64,000 nt of DNA from Brachypodium distachyon (GCF_000005505.3 NC_016133.3:43799237-43863236), one strand, 5' to 3'; positions 43,599-54,754 are shown, numbered from the stretch's first letter. Translations and numbers: made by a program. The notes: a model not told the origin generated them from the letters alone.

Positions 43599-44330
43599 AT
43601 GGCATGCCACCTCAGATCTGCGAGTGTGCCTTCAAGCCCCTGCTCCGGCAAAACCAATGTTGAAGGACAGCTTCAGAGCATAAACGCTGCTGCCTCCTCA
43701 CCTTCTTCGACCATCGACACAATGTGTTATGGGTTGAGGAGGCTTGGAGACATCTACAACTGCATCGATGAGCTCACATCCTTGCCTAGCAGCCAAGTTC
43801 TCCTCTGCAGGCAGCAGCAGAGGCTTGCTGTTGAGCAAGAGCTTGAGCGGTCCCTCGTCTTGCTTGACCTCTGCAACACGATGCAAATGAGCTTTTGTGA
43901 GCTCAAGGAGAGCGTTCAGGACATGCAACTGGCTATCAAGAGAGGCAATGGTGTGGCTCTTCAGGCCAAGATGCAGTCTTGGTTCCGCCTGACCAAGAAA
44001 GCACAAAACCAGCTCAAGAAGATCAGCAAGAAGTCTGCTCCGGCTGATCTCCAGAGCTGCCGGGTGGTCAATCTGTTGGCTGAAGCTAGAGAAGCCGCTG
44101 TCAAAATGATTGAATCCTCGATGGAGCTGCTTTCAAAGAAAATTACAGCGCCGAATTCTGGCAAGCTGTCTCTTGTATCCAAGGCATTCCAGAAGAAAAG
44201 AGTTGTATGCGAGGAGGAGCAATTGCAGGTGCTCGAGTCGAACATTGTTGATCTTGAGAATGGAGTCGAGACTTTGTTTAGGAGATTGATCCAGAGCAGA
44301 GTTTCTCTTCTGAATACTCTCAGCTTGTAG
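43599..44330 (+). CDS. DUF241-type protein, array copy 10 (SASVPSSP type)
   Basis: Intronless, 243 aa. Starts [20 protein letters not shown] and ends [18 protein letters not shown]. With copies 11-13 it forms a tight group. Group markers are [16 protein letters not shown], a QQQR(I/L)[16 protein letters not shown] segment, WFRLTKKAQ and a KKISKKS(A/S) linker. CYGLRRLGD replaces CDGLRRLGD. Function unknown. Confidence 0.9.
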   Translation: MACHLRSASVPSSPCSGKTNVEGQLQSINAAASSPSSTIDTMCYGLRRLGDIYNCIDELTSLPSSQVLLCRQQQRLAVEQELERSLVLLDLCNTMQMSFCELKESVQDMQLAIKRGNGVALQAKMQSWFRLTKKAQNQLKKISKKSAPADLQSCRVVNLLAEAREAAVKMIESSMELLSKKITAPNSGKLSLVSKAFQKKRVVCEEEQLQVLESNIVDLENGVETLFRRLIQSRVSLLNTLSL

Positions 44331-44361
44331 ATTAGATCACATGTCAACTCTGATGCCCTAT

Positions 44362-44395
44362 GGTTGGCGTCCGCCTTTTAGAGGACTTGCTGATC
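44362..44395 (+). promoter_or_regulatory. conserved 3'UTR hairpin, copy 10
   Basis: GGTTGGC (44362-44368) and GCTGATC (44389-44395), loop 20 nt. The inner pairing is GTCC...GGAC, against ATCC...GGAT in copies 1-6, a paired change at both sides. Confidence 0.58.
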
Positions 44396-44399
44396 ATCA

Positions 44400-45440
44400 T
44401 AACAATTTTGCAATGTGTATACATGAGAGGAATTGTACATATATACATATATATAATCCATTGAGAAACCAAATTTTTTTTCCATTTCCTGTTCTTCAGT
44501 TGTTCCTACATGGTTTATGCATGCTTCATCACAATAACTGAGTATGGGATGGTTCATAAGAAAAATAATTTTTTTTTTGAGGAATTAAGAAAAATAATTT
44601 AGTTGCAAGATGCTTATCATTATTGAATATCATAGAAGTGATTAGACAAATTGTTCAAGCTGATATTTAAAACGCCTTACTATGAGATGGCCCTGTTATA
44701 CAGATGCTAAGTGTTGCAGCAGAAAGAGCAGTAGATCTTTTGTTGTGGATCTTGCTACCATATCTAAAACAAGCCAGCTCGAACTCATGAGGTTGAGCGT
44801 GTAAGTAGCATGAATTGCACTTAATAGAATACCTATTGGAATTAACAACGGCACAAAAACTAGGCAACACGCTTGTCACGAAAGATACTCGGTAGCACTC
44901 CGATAAACTAACTAATCTCTAGAGCATGCAATTATGTCAAGATTCACCTGTGCAGTGAACTAACCTGCTTGTTGATGGTAATAGTTGGAACATGAGAACG
45001 TGATAGCTCGCTCAGGGGATACTTACTGCCAGTGCACTAAAAAATTGAGTCGCATAAGAGTGATGAAACAGATTGTTACTGACAGTAACAATCTCCTGTC
45101 ATGCTGATTAAAAAGTGTACGCGTGGCACCAACGATATTACTCGGCTAGCAATCTCCATTAAAAAGTGTTCGCATGCAGGCTACCAGGCTGATTCTTGCT
45201 GGCAGGAACTGGAACATGAGACTGTTATTGAGTAGTAGAAAAATGGATAGCACATGGATCATCTCAAGATTGGAATAAATGTCAAATGGTTGCAAGTACG
45301 CCACGCAGGTGAAACATGCCAGCGATGCCACACGAGGAGTGATCAGAATCCAGATAAACGCGGGTGTTGCATTGGAGCCAGGAGATGCGAAGTCAACTGC
45401 TCTTCGACTAGCGAAGGCACAGCTCATGGATCTCATCTGG
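44400..45440. other. intergenic
   Basis: Includes the tiny insertion at 44557-44600, GGATCTTGCTACCATATC and CAAGCCAGCTCGAAC near 44750-44780, and two TTGGAACATGAGAA/CTGGAACATGAGA words (44983 and 45208). Confidence 0.4.
44557..44600 (-). mobile_element. ultra-short A-tailed insertion with 15-bp direct repeat
   Basis: TAAGAAAAATAATTT occurs at 44557-44571 and 44586-44600. The 14-bp filler is seven T followed by GAGGAAT, one base different in pattern from the GAGCGAA filler at 6513-6531. The repeat is AT-rich, so slightly weaker evidence. Confidence 0.5.
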
Positions 45441-45793
45441 GTCTACACGCCCGTGCATATGAGTTTGCCACCAAAAATCAAGACATGATAGCCTTGTAGC
45501 CTCAGTTAGAGAGATGCTACCTACTGAAGATGGTTGGGAGACACACAAGAAGCATCAACTTGTTGTTGAGATTGTTGTTATTTGTTGCAGCAGCAGGCAG
45601 CAAAGAACTTCATCACTGACAAGATTCTTGTTCTCTACCAGATAAGCAATGCCATATGGCTTCCTGCTTCTTCCAGTATATATGTATGAACAAGCCATAG
45701 CCAGACCTCAACACCATTGTAACACAAGCTTCTCTTTGAGTCTCCTCTTCCATTCCCAACGAAGTAAAAAGAACTTCAGCTTCCACTACAGAC

Positions 45794-46525
45794 ATGGCAT
45801 CCCACCTCAGATCTGCGAGCGTGCCTTCAAGCCCCTGCTCCCGTGAAACTGACATCGAAGGACAGCTGCAGAGCCTAAACACCGCCATCTCCTCACCCTC
45901 TTCGAACATCGAGACGGTGTGTGATGGGTTAAGGAGGCTTGGAGGCATCTACGACTGCATCGATGAGCTCACATCCCTGCCAAGCAGCCAGGTTCTCCTC
46001 TGCAAGCAGCAGCAGAGAATTGCTGTTGAACAAGAGCTCGAGCGCTCCCTCGTCTTGCTTGACCTCTGCGACGCGGTGCAAGTGAGCTTCTCTGAGCTCA
46101 AGGCAAGCATTCAGGACATGCAGTTGGTTATCAAGAGAGGAGATGCAGCAGCTCTTGAGGCAAAGATCCAGTCTTGGTTCCGCCTGACCAAGAAAGCACA
46201 AAAACAGATCAAGAAGATCAGCAAGAAGTCTTCTCCAACTGATCTGGAGAGCTGCAGAGTGGTGAATCTGCTGGCTGAAGCTAGAGACGCCGCTGTCACA
46301 ATGATTGAGTCCTCAACAGAACTCCTGTCAAAGCAAATTGAGATGCCAAATTCTGCTAAGTGGTCTCTTGTATCCAAGGCATTCCAGAAGAAAAGAGTTA
46401 CATGCAAGGAGGAGCAATTGCAGGTGCTGGCATTGGACATCGTTGATCTTGAGAGTGGAGTTGAGACTTTGTTCAGGAGATTGATCCAGAGCAGAGTTTC
46501 TCTTCTTAATACTCTCAGCTTGTAG
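45794..46525 (+). CDS. DUF241-type protein, array copy 11 (SASVPSSP type)
   Basis: Intronless, 243 aa. Starts [20 protein letters not shown] and ends [73 protein letters not shown] and [20 protein letters not shown] are visible. TATATATG at 45677-45684 is a weaker TATA than in its sisters. The intergenic gap before it repeats the copy 10 promoter almost word for word, so copies 10 and 11 arose as about 2.2-kb units. Function unknown. Confidence 0.9.
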   Translation: MASHLRSASVPSSPCSRETDIEGQLQSLNTAISSPSSNIETVCDGLRRLGGIYDCIDELTSLPSSQVLLCKQQQRIAVEQELERSLVLLDLCDAVQVSFSELKASIQDMQLVIKRGDAAALEAKIQSWFRLTKKAQKQIKKISKKSSPTDLESCRVVNLLAEARDAAVTMIESSTELLSKQIEMPNSAKWSLVSKAFQKKRVTCKEEQLQVLALDIVDLESGVETLFRRLIQSRVSLLNTLSL

Positions 46526-46556
46526 AACAGATCACGTATCAAGTCTGATGCCCTGT

Positions 46557-46590
46557 GATTGGCGTCCGCCTTTTAGAGGATTTGCTGATC
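46557..46590 (+). promoter_or_regulatory. conserved 3'UTR hairpin, copy 11
   Basis: GATTGGC (46557-46563) and GCTGATC (46584-46590), loop 20 nt; inner GTCC...GGAT (one G-U). Confidence 0.55.
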
Positions 46591-46599
46591 ATTGTAACA

Positions 46600-47525
46600 A
46601 TTTTCCGATGTGTATACATGGGAGAACTGTACATATATACATACTCAATTGAGAAACAACACATTTTTGTCCACTTCCTATTGTGCCTGCTTGGTTTATG
46701 CACGCTTCAGTACAGTAACTAAGATTGGGGTGGGGTAACTCAAATGATTCTTTCCTGGAAAGAAAAATAATCTAAGTAGAAGATGCTGATCATAAAGGAA
46801 GTAGTTAGACAGATTGTTGATCTTTAAAATGCCTTCCTATGAGATAGCCATGTTATTCAGATGCTATGTGTTGCAGCAGAAAAGGCAAAAGATCTCAGAC
46901 CCATAAGTTTGAGCGTGCAAGTATCATGAATTGCGCGTAACAGCACACCTATTGGAATTAACAACTGCAGAAAAAACTAGATAACACGCTTGTCATGAAC
47001 AGTACTCGATTAGCACTCCATTAAATAATCTCTAGAGCATGCAATTATGTCAAAATCCACCAGTAGAGTCCACTGACCTGCTGGTTCTTGTTGGCAACAA
47101 TTGGAACATAATAATATGTTAGTGCATTGGGAAGACTCTTACTGGCAATGCACCGAAAAATTGAGTCACGCATGACTGGTGAAACGGATTGTTACTGCCA
47201 GTAACTGTAACACGCATGGTACCAAATATACTACTCGGCAAGCAATCTCCATTAAAAAGTCTTACAGCATGCAAGTTGCCACACTTTGCTTGCTCACAGT
47301 AACTGGTGATTAAGCAGTAGAAAATTGGACAGCACATGGATCCTCTTGAGATTGGAATAGTCGAATAGATGCCAAATGCTTGTAAGCATGAACGCAGGGA
47401 GAGCATGCCAGCGATGCCCGCACGAGTGATCAGAAACCAGATAAGAAATACGCTGTTGAATTGGAGCCTAGAGACGTGAAGTCAACTGCTCTCGATTAAC
47501 AAAGGAACAGCTCACCGATCTCATG
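46600..47525. other. intergenic
   Basis: Array spacer with TTCTTGTTGGCAACAATTGG from 47086 and GAGCATGCCAGCGATGC near 47400. No gene. Confidence 0.4.
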
Positions 47526-47855
47526 ATCTGGGTCTACGCGCCCGTGCAGATAAGTTTGCTACCAAAAATCGAGACATGACAGCCTCGTAACCTCAGTTAG
47601 AGAGATGCGACCTACTGAAGATGCTTGGGGACAGAGAAAAAGAAATATCAACTTGTTGTTGAGATGGTTGTTATTTGTTGAACCAGCACAGCACTCCATT
47701 GTCTACAGGGTCAGCGGTGCAATGGCTTCTGCTTCTTTCTGTATATATAGGTAAGAGCCATAGCCAGATCTCAACACCATTGCAACACAGCTTCTCTTTG
47801 TTTCTCCTCTTCCATCCCCAAAGAAGAAAAAGGAGCATCAACTTCCATTACAACC

Positions 47856-48587
47856 ATGGCATCCCACCTCAGATCTGTGAGTGTGCCTTCAAGCCCCTGC
47901 TCCAGCCAAGAAAATGTCGAAGAGCAGCTGCAGAGACTAAACGCTGCCATCTCCTCACCCTCTTCGACCATTGAGACTATGCGTGATGGGTTGAGGAGCC
48001 TTGGAGACATCTATGACTGCATTGATGAGCTCACATCCTTGCCCAGTAGCCAAGTTCTCCTCTGCAACCCGCAGCAGAGGATTGCTGTTGAGCAAGAGCT
48101 CGAGCATTCCCTCGTCTTGCTTGACCTTTGTGACACAGTCCAAGTGAGCTTCTCTGAGCTCAAGGCAAGCATTCAGGACATGCAGTTGGTTATCAAGAGA
48201 GGAGATGATGCAGCTCTTCAGGGGAAGATCCAGTCCTGGTTCCGCCTGACTAAGAAAGTGCACAAGCAGCTCAAGAAGATCAGCAAGAAGTCTTCCCCAG
48301 CTGATCTGGAGAGCTGTAGAGTGCTCAATCTGCTGGCTGAAGCTAGAGAAGCCGCTGTGACAATGATTGAATCCTCAACAGAACTCCTGTCAAAGCAAAT
48401 CACGATGTCAAATTCTAGCAAGTGGTCTCTTGTATCCAAGGCATTCCAGAAGAAAAGAAGTTCATGTGAAGAGGAGCAATTGCAGGTGATCGAGTTGGAC
48501 ATTGTTGGTCTTGAGAGCAGAGTCGAGATTTTGTTCAGGAGATTAATCCGGAGCAGAGTTTCTCTTCTGAATGCTCTGAGCTTGTAG
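47856..48587 (+). CDS. DUF241-type protein, array copy 12 (SASVPSSP type)
   Basis: Intronless, 243 aa. Starts [20 protein letters not shown] and ends [18 protein letters not shown]. Distinctive changes: [30 protein letters not shown], and [18 protein letters not shown] in place of [26 protein letters not shown] is at 47742-47749. Function unknown. Confidence 0.9.
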   Translation: MASHLRSVSVPSSPCSSQENVEEQLQRLNAAISSPSSTIETMRDGLRSLGDIYDCIDELTSLPSSQVLLCNPQQRIAVEQELEHSLVLLDLCDTVQVSFSELKASIQDMQLVIKRGDDAALQGKIQSWFRLTKKVHKQLKKISKKSSPADLESCRVLNLLAEAREAAVTMIESSTELLSKQITMSNSSKWSLVSKAFQKKRSSCEEEQLQVIELDIVGLESRVEILFRRLIRSRVSLLNALSL

Positions 48588-48618
48588 ACTAGATCATATA
48601 CCAACTCTGATCCCCTGT

Positions 48619-48652
48619 GGTTGGCGTCCGCCTTTTAGAGGATTTGCTGATC
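48619..48652 (+). promoter_or_regulatory. conserved 3'UTR hairpin, copy 12
   Basis: GGTTGGC (48619-48625) and GCTGATC (48646-48652), loop 20 nt. Confidence 0.55.
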
Positions 48653-48654
48653 AC

Positions 48655-49565
48655 CATAACAATTTTGCAATGTATATACATGACAAGAATTGTAAAATAT
48701 ACTCCACTGAGAAACAAAAGCATAGTTTTTGCCCACTTCCTTGTGTCGACTACATTGTTTATTAGTGGTTTGATACAAATAATGAAATAATTGCTCAGAA
48801 GATGCTTATCATTATTGACTATTATAGAAGTAGTCAGACTGATTGTTCAAGTTAATCTTTAAAATGCTTTAATATGAGATGGCCCTGTTATTCGGATGCC
48901 ATCTGTTGTACCAGAAATACGCAAAAGATCCTAGTGAAATGGATCTTGCTACCGTAGCCAAAACAAGCCAGCTCCAACGAACGAGGTCGACCGTAGATAG
49001 CATGAGGTTAGTATACAAAGAAGATGCTGGAATTAACAAGTGCAGAAAAACTAGGTAACACCTTGTGACCAATAAGACTCAGTTAGACTCTGCTGTAATA
49101 ATCTCTAGCATGCAATTAGGTCAATATCCACCTGTAGAGTGAACTAACCTGCCTTGTTGTAGACAATAGTTTGAACTTCGAACATGATATATCCCTAATT
49201 CATTGAGAGGATAGTTAGCTCGCTCAGGTAAAAAAAAGATACACATGAGTCATGCTGATTCCTTGGTTGGCAATATCCATTAAACAAGTGCGACAGCATG
49301 CAATAGAATAAGCTGTCGTGCTGATTCCTGCTGGCAGTACTCGGTACATAATAGTGTGATTCAGTAGTAAACAAATGGGAAGCACATGGATCATCTCAAG
49401 ATTGCAATAGATGCGAAATACTTGTAAGCGCGGCAGGCAGGCGAAACATGCCAGCGATGCAGCACAAGGGGTGATGCAGAAACCAGGTAAACACAGTGCT
49501 GTGTTGGAGCTTGGGGGTGAAGTCAACTGTCCTTCGACTACCAAAGGCACAGCTCACTGATCTAT
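48655..49565. other. intergenic
   Basis: Array spacer: GGATCTTGCTACCGTAGCC and CAAGCCAGCTCCAAC near 48942-48978; GAAACATGCCAGCGATGC near 49443. No gene. Confidence 0.4.
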
Positions 49566-49853
49566 ATGACACGCTCATGCAGATAAGCTTGTCCCCAATA
49601 ATCGAGATACTTGGTTGGGAGACAGGAAGAGCATCAGCCTAACATGGAGATGGGTGGTATTTGTTGCAGCAGCTCCATTATAGTGGAGATTCTTGCTGTC
49701 TGCAGGTTCAGCTATGCCATGGCTTCCGCGTCTTTTCGTAAATACTTGTATATATAGGGACAAGTCTTAGCCAGAGCTCGACACCATTGCAACACAGCTT
49801 CTATTCTCTTCCATTTCCAGAGAAGAAAAAAGAACTTCAGCTCCATTACAGCC

Positions 49854-50584
49854 ATGGCATCCCACTTCAGATCTGTGAGTGTGCCTTCAAGTCCCTGCTC
49901 CAGCAAAAACAATGTCGAAGAACAGTTGCAGAGCCTAAACATGGCCATATCCTCACCCTCTTCAACCATCGAGACAATGTGTGATGGGTTGAGGAGGCTG
50001 GCTGACATCTACGACAGCATCCATGAGCTCACATGCTTGCCAGCAGCCAAGTTCTCCTCTGCAAGCCACAGCAAAGGATCGCTGTGGAGCAAGAGCTCGA
50101 ACGCTCCCTCGTCTTGCTCGACCTCTGCAACGCTGTGCAAGTGAGCTTCTCTGAGCTCAAGGCAAGCCTCCAGGACATGCAGTTAGTTATCAAGAGACAA
50201 GATGATCCAGCTCTTCAGGCCCAGATCCAGTCTTTGTTCCGCCTGACCAAGAAAGTGCAGAAGCAGCTCAAGAAGATCAGCAAGAAGTCTTCTTCGGCTG
50301 ATTTGGAGAGCTGTAGAGTGGTCAAGTTGTTGGCTGAAGCTAGAGAAGCCGCGGTCACAGTGGTTGAATCCTCATTGGAACTCCCGTCAAAGCAAATTGT
50401 GATACCAGGTTCTAAAACGTGGTCGCTTGTATCCAAGGCATTCCAGAAGACAAGAGTTACATGCGAGGAGGAGCAATTGCAGGTGCTGGAGTTGGATCTT
50501 GTTGATCTTGAGAGCGCAGTAGAGATTTTGTTCAGGAGATTGATCCAGAGCAGATTTTCTCTTCTGAATACTCTGAGCTTGTAG
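49854..50584 (+). pseudogene. DUF241-type array copy 13, single-base frameshift
   Basis: Starts [20 protein letters not shown] at 49854 and reads correctly to HELTCLP. At about 50039-50042 one base is missing from a run that reads TTGCC(C/T)AG in sisters, and the frame leaves the family sequence. From 50040 the other frame continues without a flaw: [23 protein letters not shown]... to [18 protein letters not shown]. Apart from this one base, promoter, TATA (49749-49756), coding region and 3' hairpin are intact, and there are no other stops. It is either a very young pseudogene, a polymorphic null allele or a sequencing error. The first frame ends after about 96 codons. Confidence 0.85.
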
Positions 50585-50615
50585 ACTAGATCATATGCCA
50601 ACTCTGATCCCCTGT

Positions 50616-50649
50616 GATTGGCGTCCGCCTTTTAGAGGATTTGCTGATC
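50616..50649 (+). promoter_or_regulatory. conserved 3'UTR hairpin, copy 13
   Basis: GATTGGC (50616-50622) and GCTGATC (50643-50649), loop 20 nt. Still intact behind the frameshifted gene. Confidence 0.55.
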
Positions 50650-50654
50650 ATCAG

Positions 50655-51305
50655 AACAATTTTGCAATGTGTATACATGAGAGGAACTGTAAAAAAAAAT
50701 ACACTCCATTGAGAAACAAGCATGGTTATTCGCCCACTTCCAGTTCTTGGTTCCATTGTTTATGCAATTATGCACGCATTCATTGCATTGATACAATCAC
50801 CTATGCTTGGGGTGGTTCATTCAAAATAATCTTTAAGACCTGGCTCAGAATATGCTTCTCATTGTGGAGTATTATAGAGGTAGTTAGGACAGACTATTTA
50901 AAATGTTCTGCTACTTGACGGATATGTTATTCAGATGCTATGTGTCACAGCAGAAACAAGCAGAAGATCCTTATATAGTGGATCTTGCTGCCATATCTCA
51001 AACAAGCCAGCTCCAACACATGAGCTTGAGCAAGTAAGCAGCATGAATTGTACATAATGAAACGTGTACTGTATTTAACAACTACACAAAAACTAGATGA
51101 CACATTTGTCACCAATAATACTTGGCTAGCTCTGCACTAAAATAATCTGTAAGCATGCAACTATGTCAAATCCACCAATAGAGTGAACTAACCTGCCAGT
51201 TCTTGTCGGCAATAGTTGGAGAATGATAACGTGATAATTCATTGGGAGGAGAGTTCGCGGCAGTGCCTCTAAAAACTGAGCTGTGCATGAGTGACGAAAC
51301 AGATT
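50655..51305. other. intergenic
   Basis: Array spacer with GGATCTTGCTGCCATATC and CAAGCCAGCTCCAAC near 50980-51015 and GTTCTTGTCGGCAATAGTTGG near 51200. No gene. Confidence 0.4.
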
Positions 51306-51309
51306 GCAT

Positions 51310-51386
51310 GTGCTGCTGCCAGATCTCAAAACCTTGATAGACAGCATCTGGGAGATGAACTGGCAGGATTCTAATTGTTTACCATC
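51310..51386 (+). promoter_or_regulatory. [12 protein letters not shown] promoter block, copy 14
   Basis: TGCTGCTGCCAGATCTC...ATAGACAGCATCTGG, then GGCAGGATTCTAATTG. TATAAATG at 51417-51424. Confidence 0.5.
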
Positions 51387-51521
51387 AAAACGCTTCTACC
51401 TCGCATACTTCCTCTGTATAAATGGACCTCAGACAGAAGAGCTAGACACATCCAGCAACGTCTGCTCCCTCCTTCTCATCTCCTCAACATCAGTACAGAA
51501 AAACGAGTTTCAGCAACAGAT

Positions 51522-51791
51522 ATGGCCTGCCACCTGAGATCAATGAGCTTGCCTTCTAGGCCTCGGTCCAATGTTGAAGAGGAGCTGTACAGCCTAGAGG
51601 CGAGCATCTCTTCACCTTCCATGACCATCAAGACAATCTCTGATGGTCTAATAAGGCTTGGAGACATCTATGGAATTATTGAGGAGATCATGTGCCTGCC
51701 TAGCAATCAAGTTTGCTCTTCCGAACAAAAGAAGATGTTGGACAGAGAAATGGAGTGCTCCCTTGAGCTTTTGGATCTCTGTGCAGCTTAG
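51522..51791 (+). pseudogene. DUF241-type array copy 14, truncated to 89 codons
   Basis: Starts MACHLRSMSLPSRPRSN and follows the family to [11 protein letters not shown], then reads AA and a stop at the point where sisters continue (N/S)(A/T)M. The remaining about 145 codons and the 3' hairpin are missing. The DNA after the break resembles array spacer (GTCCTTGTGCGATGGATCTG at about 51861), so a deletion joined the middle of the gene to downstream spacer. Promoter block and TATA are present, so an 89-aa product could be made. It is a remnant of the SISLPSRP type at the right end of the array. Confidence 0.8.
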
Positions 51792-51794
51792 TTG

Positions 51795-52677
51795 TTTGAT
51801 TTTATGAATGGTCATGTTGCCTCAACACCTATTTAAGAATGTCATTCAGATACTGGCACAGTCCTTGTGCGATGGATCTGGTCCTTATACGAAATATGAC
51901 AGTTCCAGGTTGCAAGGTATAAACTTGTAGTTAACACACAGCTGGTACTAAAGAAACATTATATGTGTCAATAATTGCCCCAGAACAGGCTATGCCACAT
52001 GTATCACGAAGGGAAAAAAGGTCCTACATAAAACCGCAGACCTAATAAGCTACACTTTCAATTGGAATTTCCCCTGCAATCCGTGGAGCATGAATAGGCG
52101 GGAACAAGGAACGCACTTGAAGCTCCTAAATGCAGAAAATGCCTCTGATAGTTTCTTTCAAGAGTTTACTGGATCTCTCATGACACGAATCTAAGAGTGA
52201 GACCATACACAAACTCTACAATGACATGACATCAAATAGCAAAATTTGTGTTTGCCATGAATGGTTACTTCCTGCTCATACACAGACCTTCTCCAAAATG
52301 CAATCACACTTTTATTGCTTTTCATTCTTATGTGGTTGCTTTTGGTTTATTTTTCACAACACAGATTATAAACTAATTTACGTTTCAGCATATTCTGAAC
52401 TAATATCCTTTCGATTAATTAGCCAATAATCATGCTGTAAGTCATGGTTTCAGTTTCACGATAATACAAGTTGACTATGAATTCATGAAATTTAGGCTGC
52501 TTTGCACAAACTTCAGGTCGACCAAATTGTTGAGATTCTATAGACCACCTAATAACATTGCACCTTGTTGCACACACCACAATGAAAATATACAAGAAAA
52601 TTTGTAGTCACTCATCTGTGTCTTGATGCACACATCTGAATCAGAATATGTCCATGACTTTGTTGAAATTCCTCCCT
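51795..52677. other. intergenic between array and HCF244-like gene
   Basis: AT-rich, no gene recognised. The last few hundred bases should be 3'UTR of the minus-strand gene. Confidence 0.4.
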
Positions 52678-54754
52678 TCAAAAGTATATGTCACTTTGCT
52701 TGGACTGTGCCTTGAGACCCTTCAATTTCTTCAATATGTTCGTGAAATAATCTTGTAAATACTTCTCTAAGGTAAGGATATCCTTTGCATCCACCCCAAG
52801 AAGCTGGTATGTCTCATTCATTGGAGCTGAGAAAACTGTGTCGCTGGAAAGCACCTGGATTATAAAAATGTAAGTTATCTTTCAAAGAATTTGATATATG
52901 TGTTACTGTTACTTAAATACAAGTGCACTGCATGTAAAGGCCTAGACAAACCTCTGAAAATGCGAGCCTGTCAGCCACATCGTTTGTCCACTGGAAGAAC
53001 CGTGTCAATTGACGAGTAAATTTCAAGACTGGAACAGGGACAGTAGTTACGTTGGCATCTTGCCCAGCCAATCTCTCACACAGTGTAATAACCTGAAGAA
53101 GGGGAAATAAATAGAAGGTAACTAATAATGTGCGACCTCCCATAAGAAATCATTTGGTACATTCTTGAAAACAAAATTAAATGCATCAAAAACTAGAGTG
53201 GTACATTCCCTATCAAATAGACATGCTATACTAACTGTCCACTAATGACAAGCCAATATTAAATTGGTTTAGCAGACCTTCCTGAACAGAAAAATATACT
53301 TATTCAGCAATAGAAGTATTAGAGTTAATTACCTCTTGAGTTGTCCAAGCACGTGGTCCAGCAAAAGTTAGGAGTTTCTTGCTAGCCTTCTCATTGCGCA
53401 TAGCAACAAACGTCAGTCGAGCTACGTCCTATAGTCATGCAAAGAAGTTGTGTCAAAGGAAAGCTACTTTGAAGAGAGGCAAGCTACAAAGATATCCACA
53501 GTTTCACTTTCCAATAGAAAAGGAGAAGAGATAACCTGGGTATCCATGTACGCAATCCGAGTGGGAGCATCAGTTCCCCACACAGACTTCTCTTCTAGTA
53601 TAGGCACAGCATATTGCCCAATGAGGCCCTGCAACAAAAAAAAATGATGGATGCTCATTTCAGGAAACTAGACGAAGCTGTATGAAATCAACTTCAACCA
53701 TAAATCGCATCACTGCTGCTCTTAATTTCTACTTGTTTAGGTCTATCATGAATTATGAGCAATACACAGCTAGTTTAACGTCACTATGAAAAGAAATCTC
53801 CTGGCCAGACCAGAATCGCAGGAAAAAGGAACAACCCCTACCTGCATGAAACCACACAAACGGATGATGGTGTAGTCCAGACCAGTATCCTGAATAAACC
53901 TCTCCGTACAATACTTGATCTCCATCAAGGGGACCTCGGGGTGCTTGTCGCAGTTGTGAATGGAGTAGAACACATACTTCTGGATCCCCATGGCCTTGGC
54001 ACACTGTATTAGAGCAACTTTTCCTTCCCAGTCTACCTAAACAGAACAACCGTCAGCGCAACTGTCATCTAATCAACGACTCAATGGAACACATGTCACA
54101 GTTGAAAATACCATTCACTTCTCTATATTTTTTTTTAGAGGTTATGCTGGTGACATACTGTTCGAATGGGTTCCTCTGGACGCCCCGTCGCGCAATCGAT
54201 GACGGTGTGGACACCGACCAGGGTGGCTGGTATCGTCTCTGGCTTGCTGAGGTCGGCCTGATTGATTAAACCAGCGAACACGCATGAACGATCATGAGAC
54301 GAATCCGCAATGCGGTGCCCCCTGATTTGCCTACAGTAAGGGAGAAGTGGAGAGCGAAGTCGAAGGGAGAAGCGTAGCTACGTACATTGACGACGGTGGC
54401 GCCCCAGTCGCGGAGGAAGTCGGCGGGGGCGGGGCGGGGCCTGACGAGGCAGCGGACGTCGTAGCCCTCGTCCAGCGCCCTCCTGACCACCTGCCGCCCC
54501 AGCGTCCCCGTGGCGCCCACCACCAGCACGCTCGTCGTCCTCACGGGCGTCCCCTGCGCGATGCTGGTCGGGGCCGCGCTGCTGCAGGTCACCGCCAGCC
54601 GCCGGCGGGGCCCCCCGCCCGACGACGACCCGGCCCGGGCTGGGTACCGCGGCGCGCAGGTGGCTGTCCAGGAGAGGGCCGCCCGTCGGCCCGTTGAGGT
54701 GAGCCCCGAGGGCAGCGCGGCGGCGGCGAGGCTGCTGGCCGACGTCGTCGCCAT
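52678..54754 (-). CDS. HCF244: HCF244-like chloroplast NAD(P)-binding protein
   Basis: Seven exons on the minus strand: 54754-54386, 54257-54159, 54036-53842, 53628-53536, 53428-53333, 53092-52952 and 52854-52678. All introns are GT-AG and phase 0; 389 aa. Residues 1-65 or so are a serine/alanine/arginine-rich chloroplast transit peptide. An atypical short-chain dehydrogenase (NmrA-like) Rossmann fold follows, with the dinucleotide motif G80-A-T-G-T-L-G86. [21 protein letters not shown], the central [15 protein letters not shown] and the C terminus [18 protein letters not shown] closely resemble Arabidopsis HCF244. That thylakoid-associated factor is needed for psbA translation and early photosystem II assembly. 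An in-frame ATG 60 codons upstream adds a non-transit-like stretch; I prefer MATTSASS. Confidence 0.93.
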
